From Pseudomonas indica NBRC 103045 (GTDB lineage Bacteria; Pseudomonadota; Gammaproteobacteria; Pseudomonadales; Pseudomonadaceae): 64,000 nt of DNA. Each line of letters begins with the position of its first letter. Within the stretch, counting starts at the first letter, position 1. Location: contig NZ_BDAC01000006.1 of assembly GCF_002091635.1 (NCBI RefSeq), positions 186,001 through 250,000 on the forward strand, read 5' to 3'. Positions 39,724 to 46,422 of the stretch are shown here, piece by piece. The notes under the pieces are model-generated. The model searched no databases, had not been told where the DNA came from, and worked only from the letters and a program-made list of their open reading frames with translations. The translations under genes and the position numbers were made by a program.

Positions 39724-40341
39724 TCAGTCGGTCGTACTGGCGACCACGACGCTCAGGGTTCTGTGCTGTGGATTCCAGATGGTCAGGCACCAAACGCCCC
39801 ACCACTCCAGGCCTGCATCGAAATAGTCGCTCCAGGGTTCGCTTGATGCGGCATCGAGGGCCTTGCTTATCCCGTCGGCGGACAGGTTCGAAGTCCAGTC
39901 GATGACTTCCGGTTGCTCGCCATCCACAAGCCCGAGCAGGTCCAGCCATTCATGGAACAAGGCCTGGGCTTCGGCCTCCCCGCCCGCGAACCGCGTGTCG
40001 TAGGGCGGTTTGCGAAAGGCGCGATAGAACGACTGCCCGGTCCGTCTCAGGCCAGCAACTTCATCATCAGCCAGTCGGCGCGCAAGGGCGCGCTCCGGGT
40101 GCCAGTCGATGCTCGGGGCCGGCTGGTTGGCGTAGGCAGGGTTCGCCACAAGTTGTCGGTGCCAGGCGTGCAATTCGGCCATCAACTGTTCGTGCATGGC
40201 CCACAGAGCCTGGCGGTGCAGAGTCTCGTCCACTGTCGCGTCGCCCTCGAGGGCGAGTACGACGAACTGGAATGCACAACCGCCTGTATCCATCCGTTCG
40301 CGCAGCGCTTCGCTGTGTGCTTGTTTCGTAACGACCAGCAT
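39724..40341 (-). CDS. Unknown protein of the RNA-repair operon (205 residues)
   Basis: No family recognised. The N-terminus MLVVTKQAHSEALRERMDTG and FQFVVLALEGDATVDE are predicted mixed alpha/beta, the middle is helical (WAMHEQLMAELHAWHRQLVA), and the C-terminus is Trp-rich (EPWSDYFDAGLEWWGVWCLT). No signal peptide or membrane segment. It lies 10 bases after the HEAT gene and 50 before the nucleotidyltransferase gene, in one transcription unit. Codon use is as in neighbours. Context suggests a role in RNA repair, but nothing in the sequence shows how. Confidence 0.75.
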   Translation of the reverse strand: MLVVTKQAHSEALRERMDTGGCAFQFVVLALEGDATVDETLHRQALWAMHEQLMAELHAWHRQLVANPAYANQPAPSIDWHPERALARRLADDEVAGLRRTGQSFYRAFRKPPYDTRFAGGEAEAQALFHEWLDLLGLVDGEQPEVIDWTSNLSADGISKALDAASSEPWSDYFDAGLEWWGVWCLTIWNPQHRTLSVVVASTTD

Positions 40342-40351
40342 AGGTCTCTCC

Positions 40352-41695
40352 TTACTTCAGTCGTTCGGTGCAACCGGTGGGCAGGGCGCCGCTCATTTCC
40401 AATTCCTTTACACGGGCAAGCAGGGCATCGCGCTGGGGTTTCGGTGTCATCGGATCAACGATCAGATACTGCCCCAGGCACCAGTCGCCCAAACGCGCCA
40501 GCGTGCTTGCATGGTCTTGCGGGGAAGCGGCATCCAGACGGCGCAACAGGTAGGCGAGTTGCTGCCAGCCCGGTCTCAGGCGGACCAGGGCGTCCCGGCG
40601 ATCGCTGTCCAAGGTTTCGACCAGCCTTTCGTCCAGCGATGTTTGCACTTCCTCCCATGATTGTTTTCGCAGCAGTTCCGTTGCTCGCAGAAAGACTTTT
40701 TTCGGGCCGTCGTTCAGTGCTGTGACCAGCATTGGGATGTTATCCGCCTGCCACTCGAGCGAAGCCAGACGTACGGCTACCGGACCGGCGTTTCGAGCTG
40801 CAGTTAGCCAGATTTCATCCAGCGTTTCTTTCAGGTCATGCGCCAGGCCGAGTACGCCGAGCCAGGCTCGCTTGGTCTGTGGTGGCGCCAGTCGCAGACG
40901 TTCACGTAGCACTGAGCGGGGATCCAGGTTCCAGCGCGGCGCCGCCCAGAGCGCCAGAGCGCGCACGGCCGCGGATGCATCCAGCAGAGCCTTTTGCAGA
41001 TAGGGGTGCGGCTCGGTGGAATGTCCCAGTAGGGCGCGCAAGGCCATGACACGTACACTGGCGCCGGGTGTCTCCAGCGCTCGGAGCAGGAGTGGCACGG
41101 CTTGCTCGGCCGACAGTTCGTCACAGGCCTGAACGGCCATCCGTCGTACGCTCATGTCAGCGTGGGACACGGCACGTCGAAGCAATTGCGGGCGGTTTTC
41201 GAGATCTTCCACTAGCAATTCGAACAAGAAGCGTGCTTCCGAGCCACGCGAGTCACGCCAGGCGTTCTCCAGGGTGACGCGTACCTCCGGCGCTAGCAGC
41301 GCGGCACGGGCTGCCGCCAGGGTCGGGGCGTGATCGGTACGCTGACGCTTGGCCAAGGCCATCAAGGATTTCAAGGAGTACAGCAGCGCTTCCACCTGCG
41401 TCGGCACCAGATATGGCCGTACGCCTTCAATGGCCAACTCACGAACCTGTGGAACCCAATCATTGAGGCGTTCCAACAATGCAGCCAGGGCCTGCGGCGA
41501 AGGGCTTTCGAGCAGCCTGCGCACGGCCGCTTCACGTATGAAACCGTTGCCATAGGTGCTCAAGGCGGCCCAGTCGCCATTGTTTTCATTGGCCTCCAGA
41601 ACCGCCACGGCCTCACGCTGGCGATAGTCCTGCCAGTAGTTGCCCGTGGCGGGGCGGCTTTTCAGCCGCTCCAGCCAGTTCTTTGGATTCGTCAT
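40352..41695 (-). CDS. HEAT-repeat protein of the RNA-repair operon
   Basis: 447 residues of repeated helical pairs. Typical HEAT/PBS-like units are NGFIREAAVRRLLESPSPQA, VPQVRELAIEGVRPYL, DMSVRRMAVQACDEL, GASVRVMALRALLGHS and ASAAVRALALWAAP, from about 50 to 240, with weaker units later. Such solenoids are scaffolds for protein or nucleic acid. The basic start NPKNWLERLKSRPATGNYWQ is also seen in operonic partners of RtcB, as far as I recall. Its start is 4 bases after the rtcB stop. Likely an adaptor in the repair system; function unproven. Confidence 0.8.
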   Translation of the reverse strand: MTNPKNWLERLKSRPATGNYWQDYRQREAVAVLEANENNGDWAALSTYGNGFIREAAVRRLLESPSPQALAALLERLNDWVPQVRELAIEGVRPYLVPTQVEALLYSLKSLMALAKRQRTDHAPTLAAARAALLAPEVRVTLENAWRDSRGSEARFLFELLVEDLENRPQLLRRAVSHADMSVRRMAVQACDELSAEQAVPLLLRALETPGASVRVMALRALLGHSTEPHPYLQKALLDASAAVRALALWAAPRWNLDPRSVLRERLRLAPPQTKRAWLGVLGLAHDLKETLDEIWLTAARNAGPVAVRLASLEWQADNIPMLVTALNDGPKKVFLRATELLRKQSWEEVQTSLDERLVETLDSDRRDALVRLRPGWQQLAYLLRRLDAASPQDHASTLARLGDWCLGQYLIVDPMTPKPQRDALLARVKELEMSGALPTGCTERLK

Positions 41696-41699
41696 CTGC

Positions 41700-42920
41700 C
41701 TATCCCTTCACACACACCACTTGCCGCAGGGTATGCACCACTTCCACCAGTTCGCGCTGGGCTTCCATCACCGCGTCGATGTTCTTGTAGGCCATCGGGA
41801 TTTCGTCGATCACGTCCTTGTCCTTGCGGCATTCGACGTGGGCGGTGGCGCGGATCTGGTCTTCCACGGTGAACTGCTTCTTCGCCTTGGTCCGGCTCAT
41901 GGTGCGGCCGGCGCCGTGGCTGCAGGAGCAGAACGCCTCCTCGTTGCCGAGGCCGCGCACGATGTAGCTCTTGGCACCCATGGAGCCGGGAATGATGCCC
42001 AGCTCGCCCTTCTGCGCCGACACCGCGCCCTTGCGGGTGACCAGGACCTCCTGGCCGAAGTGGCGTTCCTTCTGCACGTAGTTGTGGTGGCAGTTCACCG
42101 CTTCCAGGTTGGCCTCGAACGGCTTGCCGATGACCTTGCGCGCCGCGTCGATCACCGCGTGCATCATCACCGCGCGGTTCTGCTTGGCGAAGTCCTGGGC
42201 CCAGCCGACCGCTTCCACGTAGTCGTCGAAGTGCTTGCTGCCTTCTTCGAAGTAGGCGAGGTCGCGGTCCGGCAGGTTGGCGATGTGCTGGCGCATGTCG
42301 GCCTGGGCCAGTTCGATGAAGGTGTTGCCGATGGCGTTACCCACACCGCGGGAGCCGCTGTGCAGCATGAACCAGACGCGTTGTGCCTCGTCCAGGCAGA
42401 CCTCGATGAAGTGGTTGCCGGTGCCCAAGGTTCCCAGGTGGTTACGGTTGTTGGTCTTCTCCAGCTTCGGGTACTTGTCGGTGATCGCCTTGAAGCGGCC
42501 CGCCAGGGCCTTCCAGGCGTGATCGGCCTGGTCCGGCACGTCGGACCAGGCGCCTTGGTCGCGCTTGCCGAAGGTCTTGCCGTGGGGCACGGCTTTCTCA
42601 ATGGCGCTGCGCAGGGCATGCAGGTTGTCCGGTAGGTCGGCGGCCACCAGCGAGGTGCGGGCGGCGATCATGCCGCAACCGATGTCCACGCCGACGGCGG
42701 CCGGAATGATGGCGCCGACGGTGGGGATCACGCTGCCAATGGTCGAGCCCTTGCCCAGGTGTACGTCCGGCATGACCGCCAGGTGCTTGAAGATGAACGG
42801 CATCTTCGCGGTGTTGGTCAGTTGCTGCTTGGCGTCCTCTTCCACCGGCACACCCTGGGTCCAAAGCTTGATCGGCTTGCCGTTGGCGACTTCCAGCAGT
42901 TGGTAGCTGTGTTCTTTCAT
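41700..42920 (-). CDS. rtcB: RNA-splicing ligase RtcB
   Basis: GTP- and Mn-dependent ligase joining 2',3'-cyclic-phosphate or 3'-phosphate RNA ends to 5'-OH ends. 406 residues from the ATG at 42920, chosen because AAGGA sits 7 bases upstream of it, whereas an ATG two codons earlier is almost on top of the SD. Metal/active site: PDVHLGKGSTIGS, GVDIGCGM (Cys about 82, E. coli Cys78), NCHHNYV, and the guanylylated His in CSCSHGAGRTMSRTKAKK. Very close to E. coli RtcB. Confidence 0.97.
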   Translation of the reverse strand: MKEHSYQLLEVANGKPIKLWTQGVPVEEDAKQQLTNTAKMPFIFKHLAVMPDVHLGKGSTIGSVIPTVGAIIPAAVGVDIGCGMIAARTSLVAADLPDNLHALRSAIEKAVPHGKTFGKRDQGAWSDVPDQADHAWKALAGRFKAITDKYPKLEKTNNRNHLGTLGTGNHFIEVCLDEAQRVWFMLHSGSRGVGNAIGNTFIELAQADMRQHIANLPDRDLAYFEEGSKHFDDYVEAVGWAQDFAKQNRAVMMHAVIDAARKVIGKPFEANLEAVNCHHNYVQKERHFGQEVLVTRKGAVSAQKGELGIIPGSMGAKSYIVRGLGNEEAFCSCSHGAGRTMSRTKAKKQFTVEDQIRATAHVECRKDKDVIDEIPMAYKNIDAVMEAQRELVEVVHTLRQVVCVKG

Positions 42921-42939
42921 GTTCATGTCCTTCTTTGCG

Positions 42940-42960
42940 CGGGCTGGATCGACCAGCCCG
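42940..42960 (-). promoter_or_regulatory. Hairpin just upstream of the rtcB ribosome-binding site
   Basis: CGGGCTGG, loop of five, CCAGCCCG, an eight-pair stem ending about 20 bases before the rtcB start in the slipin-rtcB spacer. It may be an attenuator, an RNase-processing site that sets slipin:RtcB ratio, or a stabiliser. No U-tract follows, so simple termination is unlikely. Confidence 0.5.
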
Positions 42961-43006
42961 TCGGATGTTCGTGTGGGTGAATGGCGTCGCCCCTTACAGC
43001 CTTTGA

Positions 43007-44152
43007 TCAGCGCGGTGCAATATTCACCAGACCGTTCAGCACCTGGTCCAGGCCGCCGAAAACGGAAATCCGGTCGATCCGCTCGGCCACCCGCTCGAGG
43101 GTTTCCAGCTCCTTCAGGCGCAGTGCCGTCGGGTTTTCTTCCATCACCTTGGTGGTGTTCAGCAGCGAGCGGGTCGCCGAGGTTTCCTCGCGCCGACGGA
43201 TCACGTTGGCCTGGGCCGCTTTCTCGGCTTCCACCACCTGGGCCAGCAGGGCCTTCATCTCGCCGGGCAGGATGATGTCACGCACGCCGAGGCCGCTGAC
43301 TTCCAGGCCGGTATCCGCCAGTTTTCGGGCAAGGTGAGCGCTCACGGTCTCGTCGATGATCTGTTTGTTCTCCAGCAATTCGTCGAGCGTCCGGGTACCC
43401 ACCGCTGCACGCAGACCGAACTGCAGCTCGCGATACAGGTGTTCCTGCGGCTTCGCCAGACGCGCATGAGCCAGCAGCACATCGCTGTAGCGCCAGTTGG
43501 CGGCCAAGTTCAGGCGCAGGCTGACCTTGTCGCGGGTGAGGATTTCCTGGCCGCTGACTTCCAGTGCTTGGAGCCGCGTATCCACCAATTCCACACCGAT
43601 CTGCCGGTTGAAGCGCCAGAAGCCGTACTGACCGGACGGAAGCAGCTCGGCCACGTCGCCGTTGACCTTGAGTACGCCGACCTGGAACGCCGGCACCTGA
43701 ACCAGCAGTACTGCGTCGAAGCCCGCCAGGCCCTGGCTGCGCAGACCGGGTTGGGTCAGCACAGCGACCAGCGCCGCATCCAACCGGTAGCCGTGGCGCA
43801 GGTCGATGCGCTCCAGGCGTTGGTCGGCCTGGCCTTTCCAGTACAGACGACGGGCACCCGGCGCAAGAATCTCCACCAGCACATCGTCTTCGTAACGCAG
43901 GCCGGCTTCATGCTCGCCCAGGTCCATGCGCTCGAAGTGGCGCTCGACCAGGGCATGTTCGTTCTTGCGCAGGTAGCCGGCGATGCGGTGCTCGAATAGC
44001 GGGGCGTTGAGGCTGCAGGTCTCCACCGTCAGCCGGTTGAACGGGTCGAAGCGCAGGTACAGGCCGGGCTCCAGGACGGACTGGAAATCGCCCTCGGAAA
44101 ACAGCAGGCCGCGTTCGTCCTTCTTCACTACAAAGCGCTTCAGCATTTTCAT
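43007..44152 (-). CDS. Slipin (SPFH/stomatin-family) protein
   Basis: 381 residues from the ATG at 44152 (MKMLKRFVVKKDERGLLFSE), with GGAG 7 bases upstream. The SPFH domain runs from about 130 to 290 (LVQVPAFQVGVLKVNGDVAE, DKVSLRLNLAANWRYSDVLL, LREL-type helix, LADTGLEVSGLGVRDIILPG), then a coiled coil (VVEAEKAAQANVIRRREETS) and the stomatin end. No clear TM; the N-terminal DERGLLF region may attach to the membrane as in other slipins. Slipins recur in RtcR-controlled operons. The role may be membrane scaffold or stress response; unproven. Confidence 0.88.
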   Translation of the reverse strand: MKMLKRFVVKKDERGLLFSEGDFQSVLEPGLYLRFDPFNRLTVETCSLNAPLFEHRIAGYLRKNEHALVERHFERMDLGEHEAGLRYEDDVLVEILAPGARRLYWKGQADQRLERIDLRHGYRLDAALVAVLTQPGLRSQGLAGFDAVLLVQVPAFQVGVLKVNGDVAELLPSGQYGFWRFNRQIGVELVDTRLQALEVSGQEILTRDKVSLRLNLAANWRYSDVLLAHARLAKPQEHLYRELQFGLRAAVGTRTLDELLENKQIIDETVSAHLARKLADTGLEVSGLGVRDIILPGEMKALLAQVVEAEKAAQANVIRRREETSATRSLLNTTKVMEENPTALRLKELETLERVAERIDRISVFGGLDQVLNGLVNIAPR

Positions 44153-44358
44153 TCTTCTTCTCCTTTCAGTGCCGGCGTTCGCCGATCCGCCGGGCAGCCG
44201 TCGCGGCACGTCGGGGCGGCCCGCATCGCGATCATCCTGATCCGGCGCCGCGTCCTGCGGCTGCGATGCGTGTCCTGCCCGTCGCGCGGCTTCGGTGCCG
44301 GGCGGATCGGCGCTGGCATCGGGTCCTTCCCTTTGCCACGCCAGCGGGTATTGCTCAT
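44149..44358 (-). CDS. Possible small Arg-rich protein between tRNA-like RNAs and slipin
   Basis: A 69-codon frame (MSNTRWRGKGKDPMPAPIRP, then KPRDGQDTHRSRRTRRRIRM, ending PADRRTPALKGEEE) whose TGA overlaps the slipin ATG as ATGA, the same coupling used elsewhere in this operon. It is very rich in Arg/Lys (RRTRRRIR) with an acidic end, as in RNA-binding peptides. A weak AAGG lies 10 bases before the ATG. It could instead be untranslated leader. Sequence comparison in related species would decide. Confidence 0.4.
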   Translation of the reverse strand: MSNTRWRGKGKDPMPAPIRPAPKPRDGQDTHRSRRTRRRIRMIAMRAAPTCRDGCPADRRTPALKGEEE

Positions 44359-44384
44359 GTGTGAACTGCCTTGGAAGGGCAGGT

Positions 44385-44453
44385 ATTCGAGCGGGACTCG
44401 AACCCGCGACAGGCCCTCTGCGAGGGCTGCTCTACCCGACTGAGCTATCGAAT
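44385..44453 (-). ncRNA. tRNA-like RNA 2 of the RtcR operon
   Basis: Minus-strand 69-base element. Acceptor: six pairs ATTCGA/TCGAAT. T8-A9, D stem GCTC/GAGC, D loop AGTCGGGTA with G18G19, then anticodon stem GCCCT/AGGGC closing a loop of only five bases (CGCAG). Variable CTGTC. T stem GCGGG/CCCGC perfect, T loop TTCGAGT. Tail ACCT, close to ACCA. Forcing a seven-base loop gives UCGCAGA with anticodon GCA but a mismatched stem and no U33. It is therefore tRNA-shaped but unlikely to decode. It follows element 1 after one base. Confidence 0.8.
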
Positions 44454-44454
44454 G

Positions 44455-44521
44455 GCCTGGGCTGGACTCGAACCTGCGACGGTCGCTTAGGGCGACTGCT
44501 CTACCGACTGAGCTACCAGGC
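44455..44521 (-). ncRNA. tRNA-like RNA 1 of the RtcR operon
   Basis: Minus-strand 67-base element, first feature after the sigma-54 promoter leader. Acceptor six pairs GCCTGG/CCAGGC. T8-A9, D stem GCTC/GAGC, D loop AGTCGGTA (A14, G18, G19, A21), anticodon stem GTCGC/GCGAC with a five-base loop CCTAA. Variable CGTC. T stem GCAGG/CCAGC (one A-A mismatch), T loop TTCGAGT (T54 T55 C56, A58). Forcing a seven-base loop gives CCCUAAG, anticodon CUA, with C at 33. No encoded CCA. It looks like a tRNA mimic rather than a working tRNA. Confidence 0.8.
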
Positions 44522-44639
44522 ATCGACCGATCGTTGCTGCGGCGGCATACGCGGCGCCAACACCGGAATGGGCCCGCGCACCGGCGGGAGGAACTCCCGG
44601 CCCGTCGGCCTGCATGGCGATGCGGTCGGAAGGGATATA

Positions 44640-44654
44640 GCGAGGGGCGTGCCA
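44640..44654 (-). promoter_or_regulatory. Sigma-54 promoter of the RNA-repair operon
   Basis: Minus strand TGGCACG, CCCC, TCGCT: the -24 GG and -12 GC are ten bases apart, and TGGCACG is a perfect -24 element; the -12 TTGC has one change (TCGC). Predicted transcription start near 44628, about 106 bases before tRNA-like RNA 1. It is divergent from rtcR, a sigma-54 activator, which fits RtcR control of tRNA-like RNAs, slipin, rtcB and downstream genes. Confidence 0.9.
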
Positions 44655-44680
44655 GGATCGCTCTGCCGCTTCGCTTTTTT

Positions 44681-44790
44681 CTTATCTATTTGAAATTAAA
44701 GAAGTATTTATTGATAAGGCGAGGTTTACGTAATCCGTCTGTATCGAGGGTGGCAATAAAACACTATATTTTTGTATCACTGTTTATCTA
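44681..44790. promoter_or_regulatory. AT-rich rtcR-operon spacer with repeated TTATCTA motifs (candidate RtcR sites)
   Basis: An AT-rich patch in a GC-rich region. CTTATC at 44681 pairs with inverted GATAAG at 44713, and TTTATCTA recurs at 44783, close to the rtcR start. It sits 30-140 bases upstream of the sigma-54 promoter, the normal place for activator binding, and also holds the rtcR promoter. The motif choice is my inference. Confidence 0.35.
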
Positions 44791-44801
44791 AAGATATCGA
44801 T

Positions 44802-46421
44802 ATGGTGGAAAGGAAAACCGTGGCCATCGGCTTTCTCGGAACGACCCTCGACCGGGTGGGCAAGGGCGCGGAGCGCTGGAACAAATGGCGCCCCACGGTC
44901 GGCTTGTGCCAGCAGCCCGACCTGCTGGTCCATCGTCTGGAATTGATTCACTGCGAGGATGCCCGCGACCGGGGGCTGGCCGAGCGCATCCGCGACGACA
45001 TCGCCCAGGTGTCGCCGGAAACCGACGTGCGTCTGCATGCGATGCAACTGCGCGACCCCTGGGATTTCGAGGAGGTCTACGGTGCCCTGCACGACTTCAC
45101 CTCGGGCTACGCCTTCGATACCGAGTATGAGGATTACCTGGTGCATATCACCACCGGGACCCATGTGGCGCAGATTTGCTGGTTCCTGCTCACCGAGGCG
45201 CGTTATCTGCCGGCACGGCTGATCCAGACGTCACCGGCCCGGCGCCTGGATACCGAGCGGAAGGCTAGTGGCATCCATACCCTGATCGATCTCGACTTGT
45301 CGCGCTACGACCGCATCGCCTCGCGCTTCCGTCGCGAGCGCCAGGAGACGCTGGCCTTTCTCAAGTCCGGTATCGCCACGCGCAACGCGGCGTTCAACCG
45401 TTCCGTCGAGCAGATCGAGCGGGTCGCCATCCGCTCCCGGGCGCCCATGCTGCTGGTGGGACCCACGGGGGCGGGCAAGTCGTTCCTGGCACGGCGAATC
45501 TACGAGCTGAAGCGTGCACGGCATCAGATCCAGGGACGCTTCGTCGAAGTGAACTGCGCGACCTTGCGCGGCGACGGCGCCATGTCCGCGTTGTTCGGTC
45601 ATGTCAAAGGCGCTTTCACCGGAGCGCAGAATGCGCGCGATGGCCTGTTGCGGGCGGCCGACGGCGGCATGCTGTTTCTCGACGAGATCGGCGAACTGGG
45701 CCTGGACGAGCAGGCCATGCTGCTCAAGGCCATCGAGGAGCGCCGCTTCTTCCCGCTGGGCAGCGATCGTGAGATGGAAAGCGACTTCCTCCTGATCGCC
45801 GGCACACACCGCGACCTGCGCGGTCGGGTGACGGAAGGGCTGTTCCGCGAGGACCTGTTCGCCCGTATCAATCTATGGACCTTCGAGCTGCCCGGTCTCG
45901 CCGGGCGGCGCGAGGACATCGAGCCGAACATCGATTTCGAGCTGGAGCGCCATGCCCGCGAGCTGGGTCGGCAGGTGCGTTTCAACGTCGAGGCGCGGCG
46001 GCGCTATCTGGCGTTCGCCACTTCGAGCGAGGCGCGCTGGGCCGGAAATTTCCGCGAGTTATCAGCCTCCGTCACGCGGATGGCGACGTTGGCCGACAGC
46101 GGCCGGATCGACGAAACACTGGTGGAGGAGGAGCTGCAGCGGTTGCGACGCGCCTGGCAAAGCGATGGGCCCGACGTGACCCCGCTGCGTACGTTGCTGG
46201 ACGACGAGGTAATGGTTGGGCTGGACCTCTTCGACCGGCTGCAACTGGAATCCGTGATCGGCGTTTGCCGCGAGGCGCGCAGCCTGTCGGATGCCGGGCG
46301 GCGACTGTTCGCCGTGTCGCGCCAAGGCAAGGCCAATCCCAACGACGCTGATCGGTTGCGCAAGTACCTGGCGCGGTTCGGGCTGGAGTGGAGCGCCGTG
46401 GTTTCGCATCCTGACGGCTGA
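44802..46421 (+). CDS. rtcR: Sigma-54-dependent activator RtcR (CARF + AAA+)
   Basis: Activates the RNA-repair operon when its N-terminal CARF domain binds an RNA-end signal; in enterobacteria, damaged tRNA with cyclic-phosphate ends has been reported as the signal. 539 residues from the ATG at 44802 (MVERKTVAIGFLGTTLDRVG, aligning with the E. coli RtcR start RKTVAFGFVGTVLD). CARF about 1-190. AAA+ Walker A GPTGAGKS (220-227), GAFTGA (270-275) for sigma-54 contact, Walker B LFLDEIGE (291-298), arginine-finger region FREDLFARINLWTFELPGL. C-terminal HTH-like tail. Stops two bases from the convergent DUF4105 gene. Confidence 0.95.
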   Translation: MVERKTVAIGFLGTTLDRVGKGAERWNKWRPTVGLCQQPDLLVHRLELIHCEDARDRGLAERIRDDIAQVSPETDVRLHAMQLRDPWDFEEVYGALHDFTSGYAFDTEYEDYLVHITTGTHVAQICWFLLTEARYLPARLIQTSPARRLDTERKASGIHTLIDLDLSRYDRIASRFRRERQETLAFLKSGIATRNAAFNRSVEQIERVAIRSRAPMLLVGPTGAGKSFLARRIYELKRARHQIQGRFVEVNCATLRGDGAMSALFGHVKGAFTGAQNARDGLLRAADGGMLFLDEIGELGLDEQAMLLKAIEERRFFPLGSDREMESDFLLIAGTHRDLRGRVTEGLFREDLFARINLWTFELPGLAGRREDIEPNIDFELERHARELGRQVRFNVEARRRYLAFATSSEARWAGNFRELSASVTRMATLADSGRIDETLVEEELQRLRRAWQSDGPDVTPLRTLLDDEVMVGLDLFDRLQLESVIGVCREARSLSDAGRRLFAVSRQGKANPNDADRLRKYLARFGLEWSAVVSHPDG

Positions 46422-46422
46422 G

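Noticed and set aside
44453-44521. Amber-suppressor-like tRNA (anticodon CUA) for tRNA-like RNA 1
   Set aside because: A seven-base loop needs a mismatched stem and has C at position 33; the shared 5-5-5 arm in both elements fits better.
44149-44523. 124-codon frame through the tRNA-like RNAs
   Set aside because: The first 55 codons are the folded RNA elements; only the last 69 codons, with ATGA coupling, are kept as possible.
44523-44610. Leader peptide reading from ATG near 44614 into tRNA-like RNA 1
   Set aside because: No Shine-Dalgarno, low-complexity Ala/Gly content, and the frame runs through the folded RNA.
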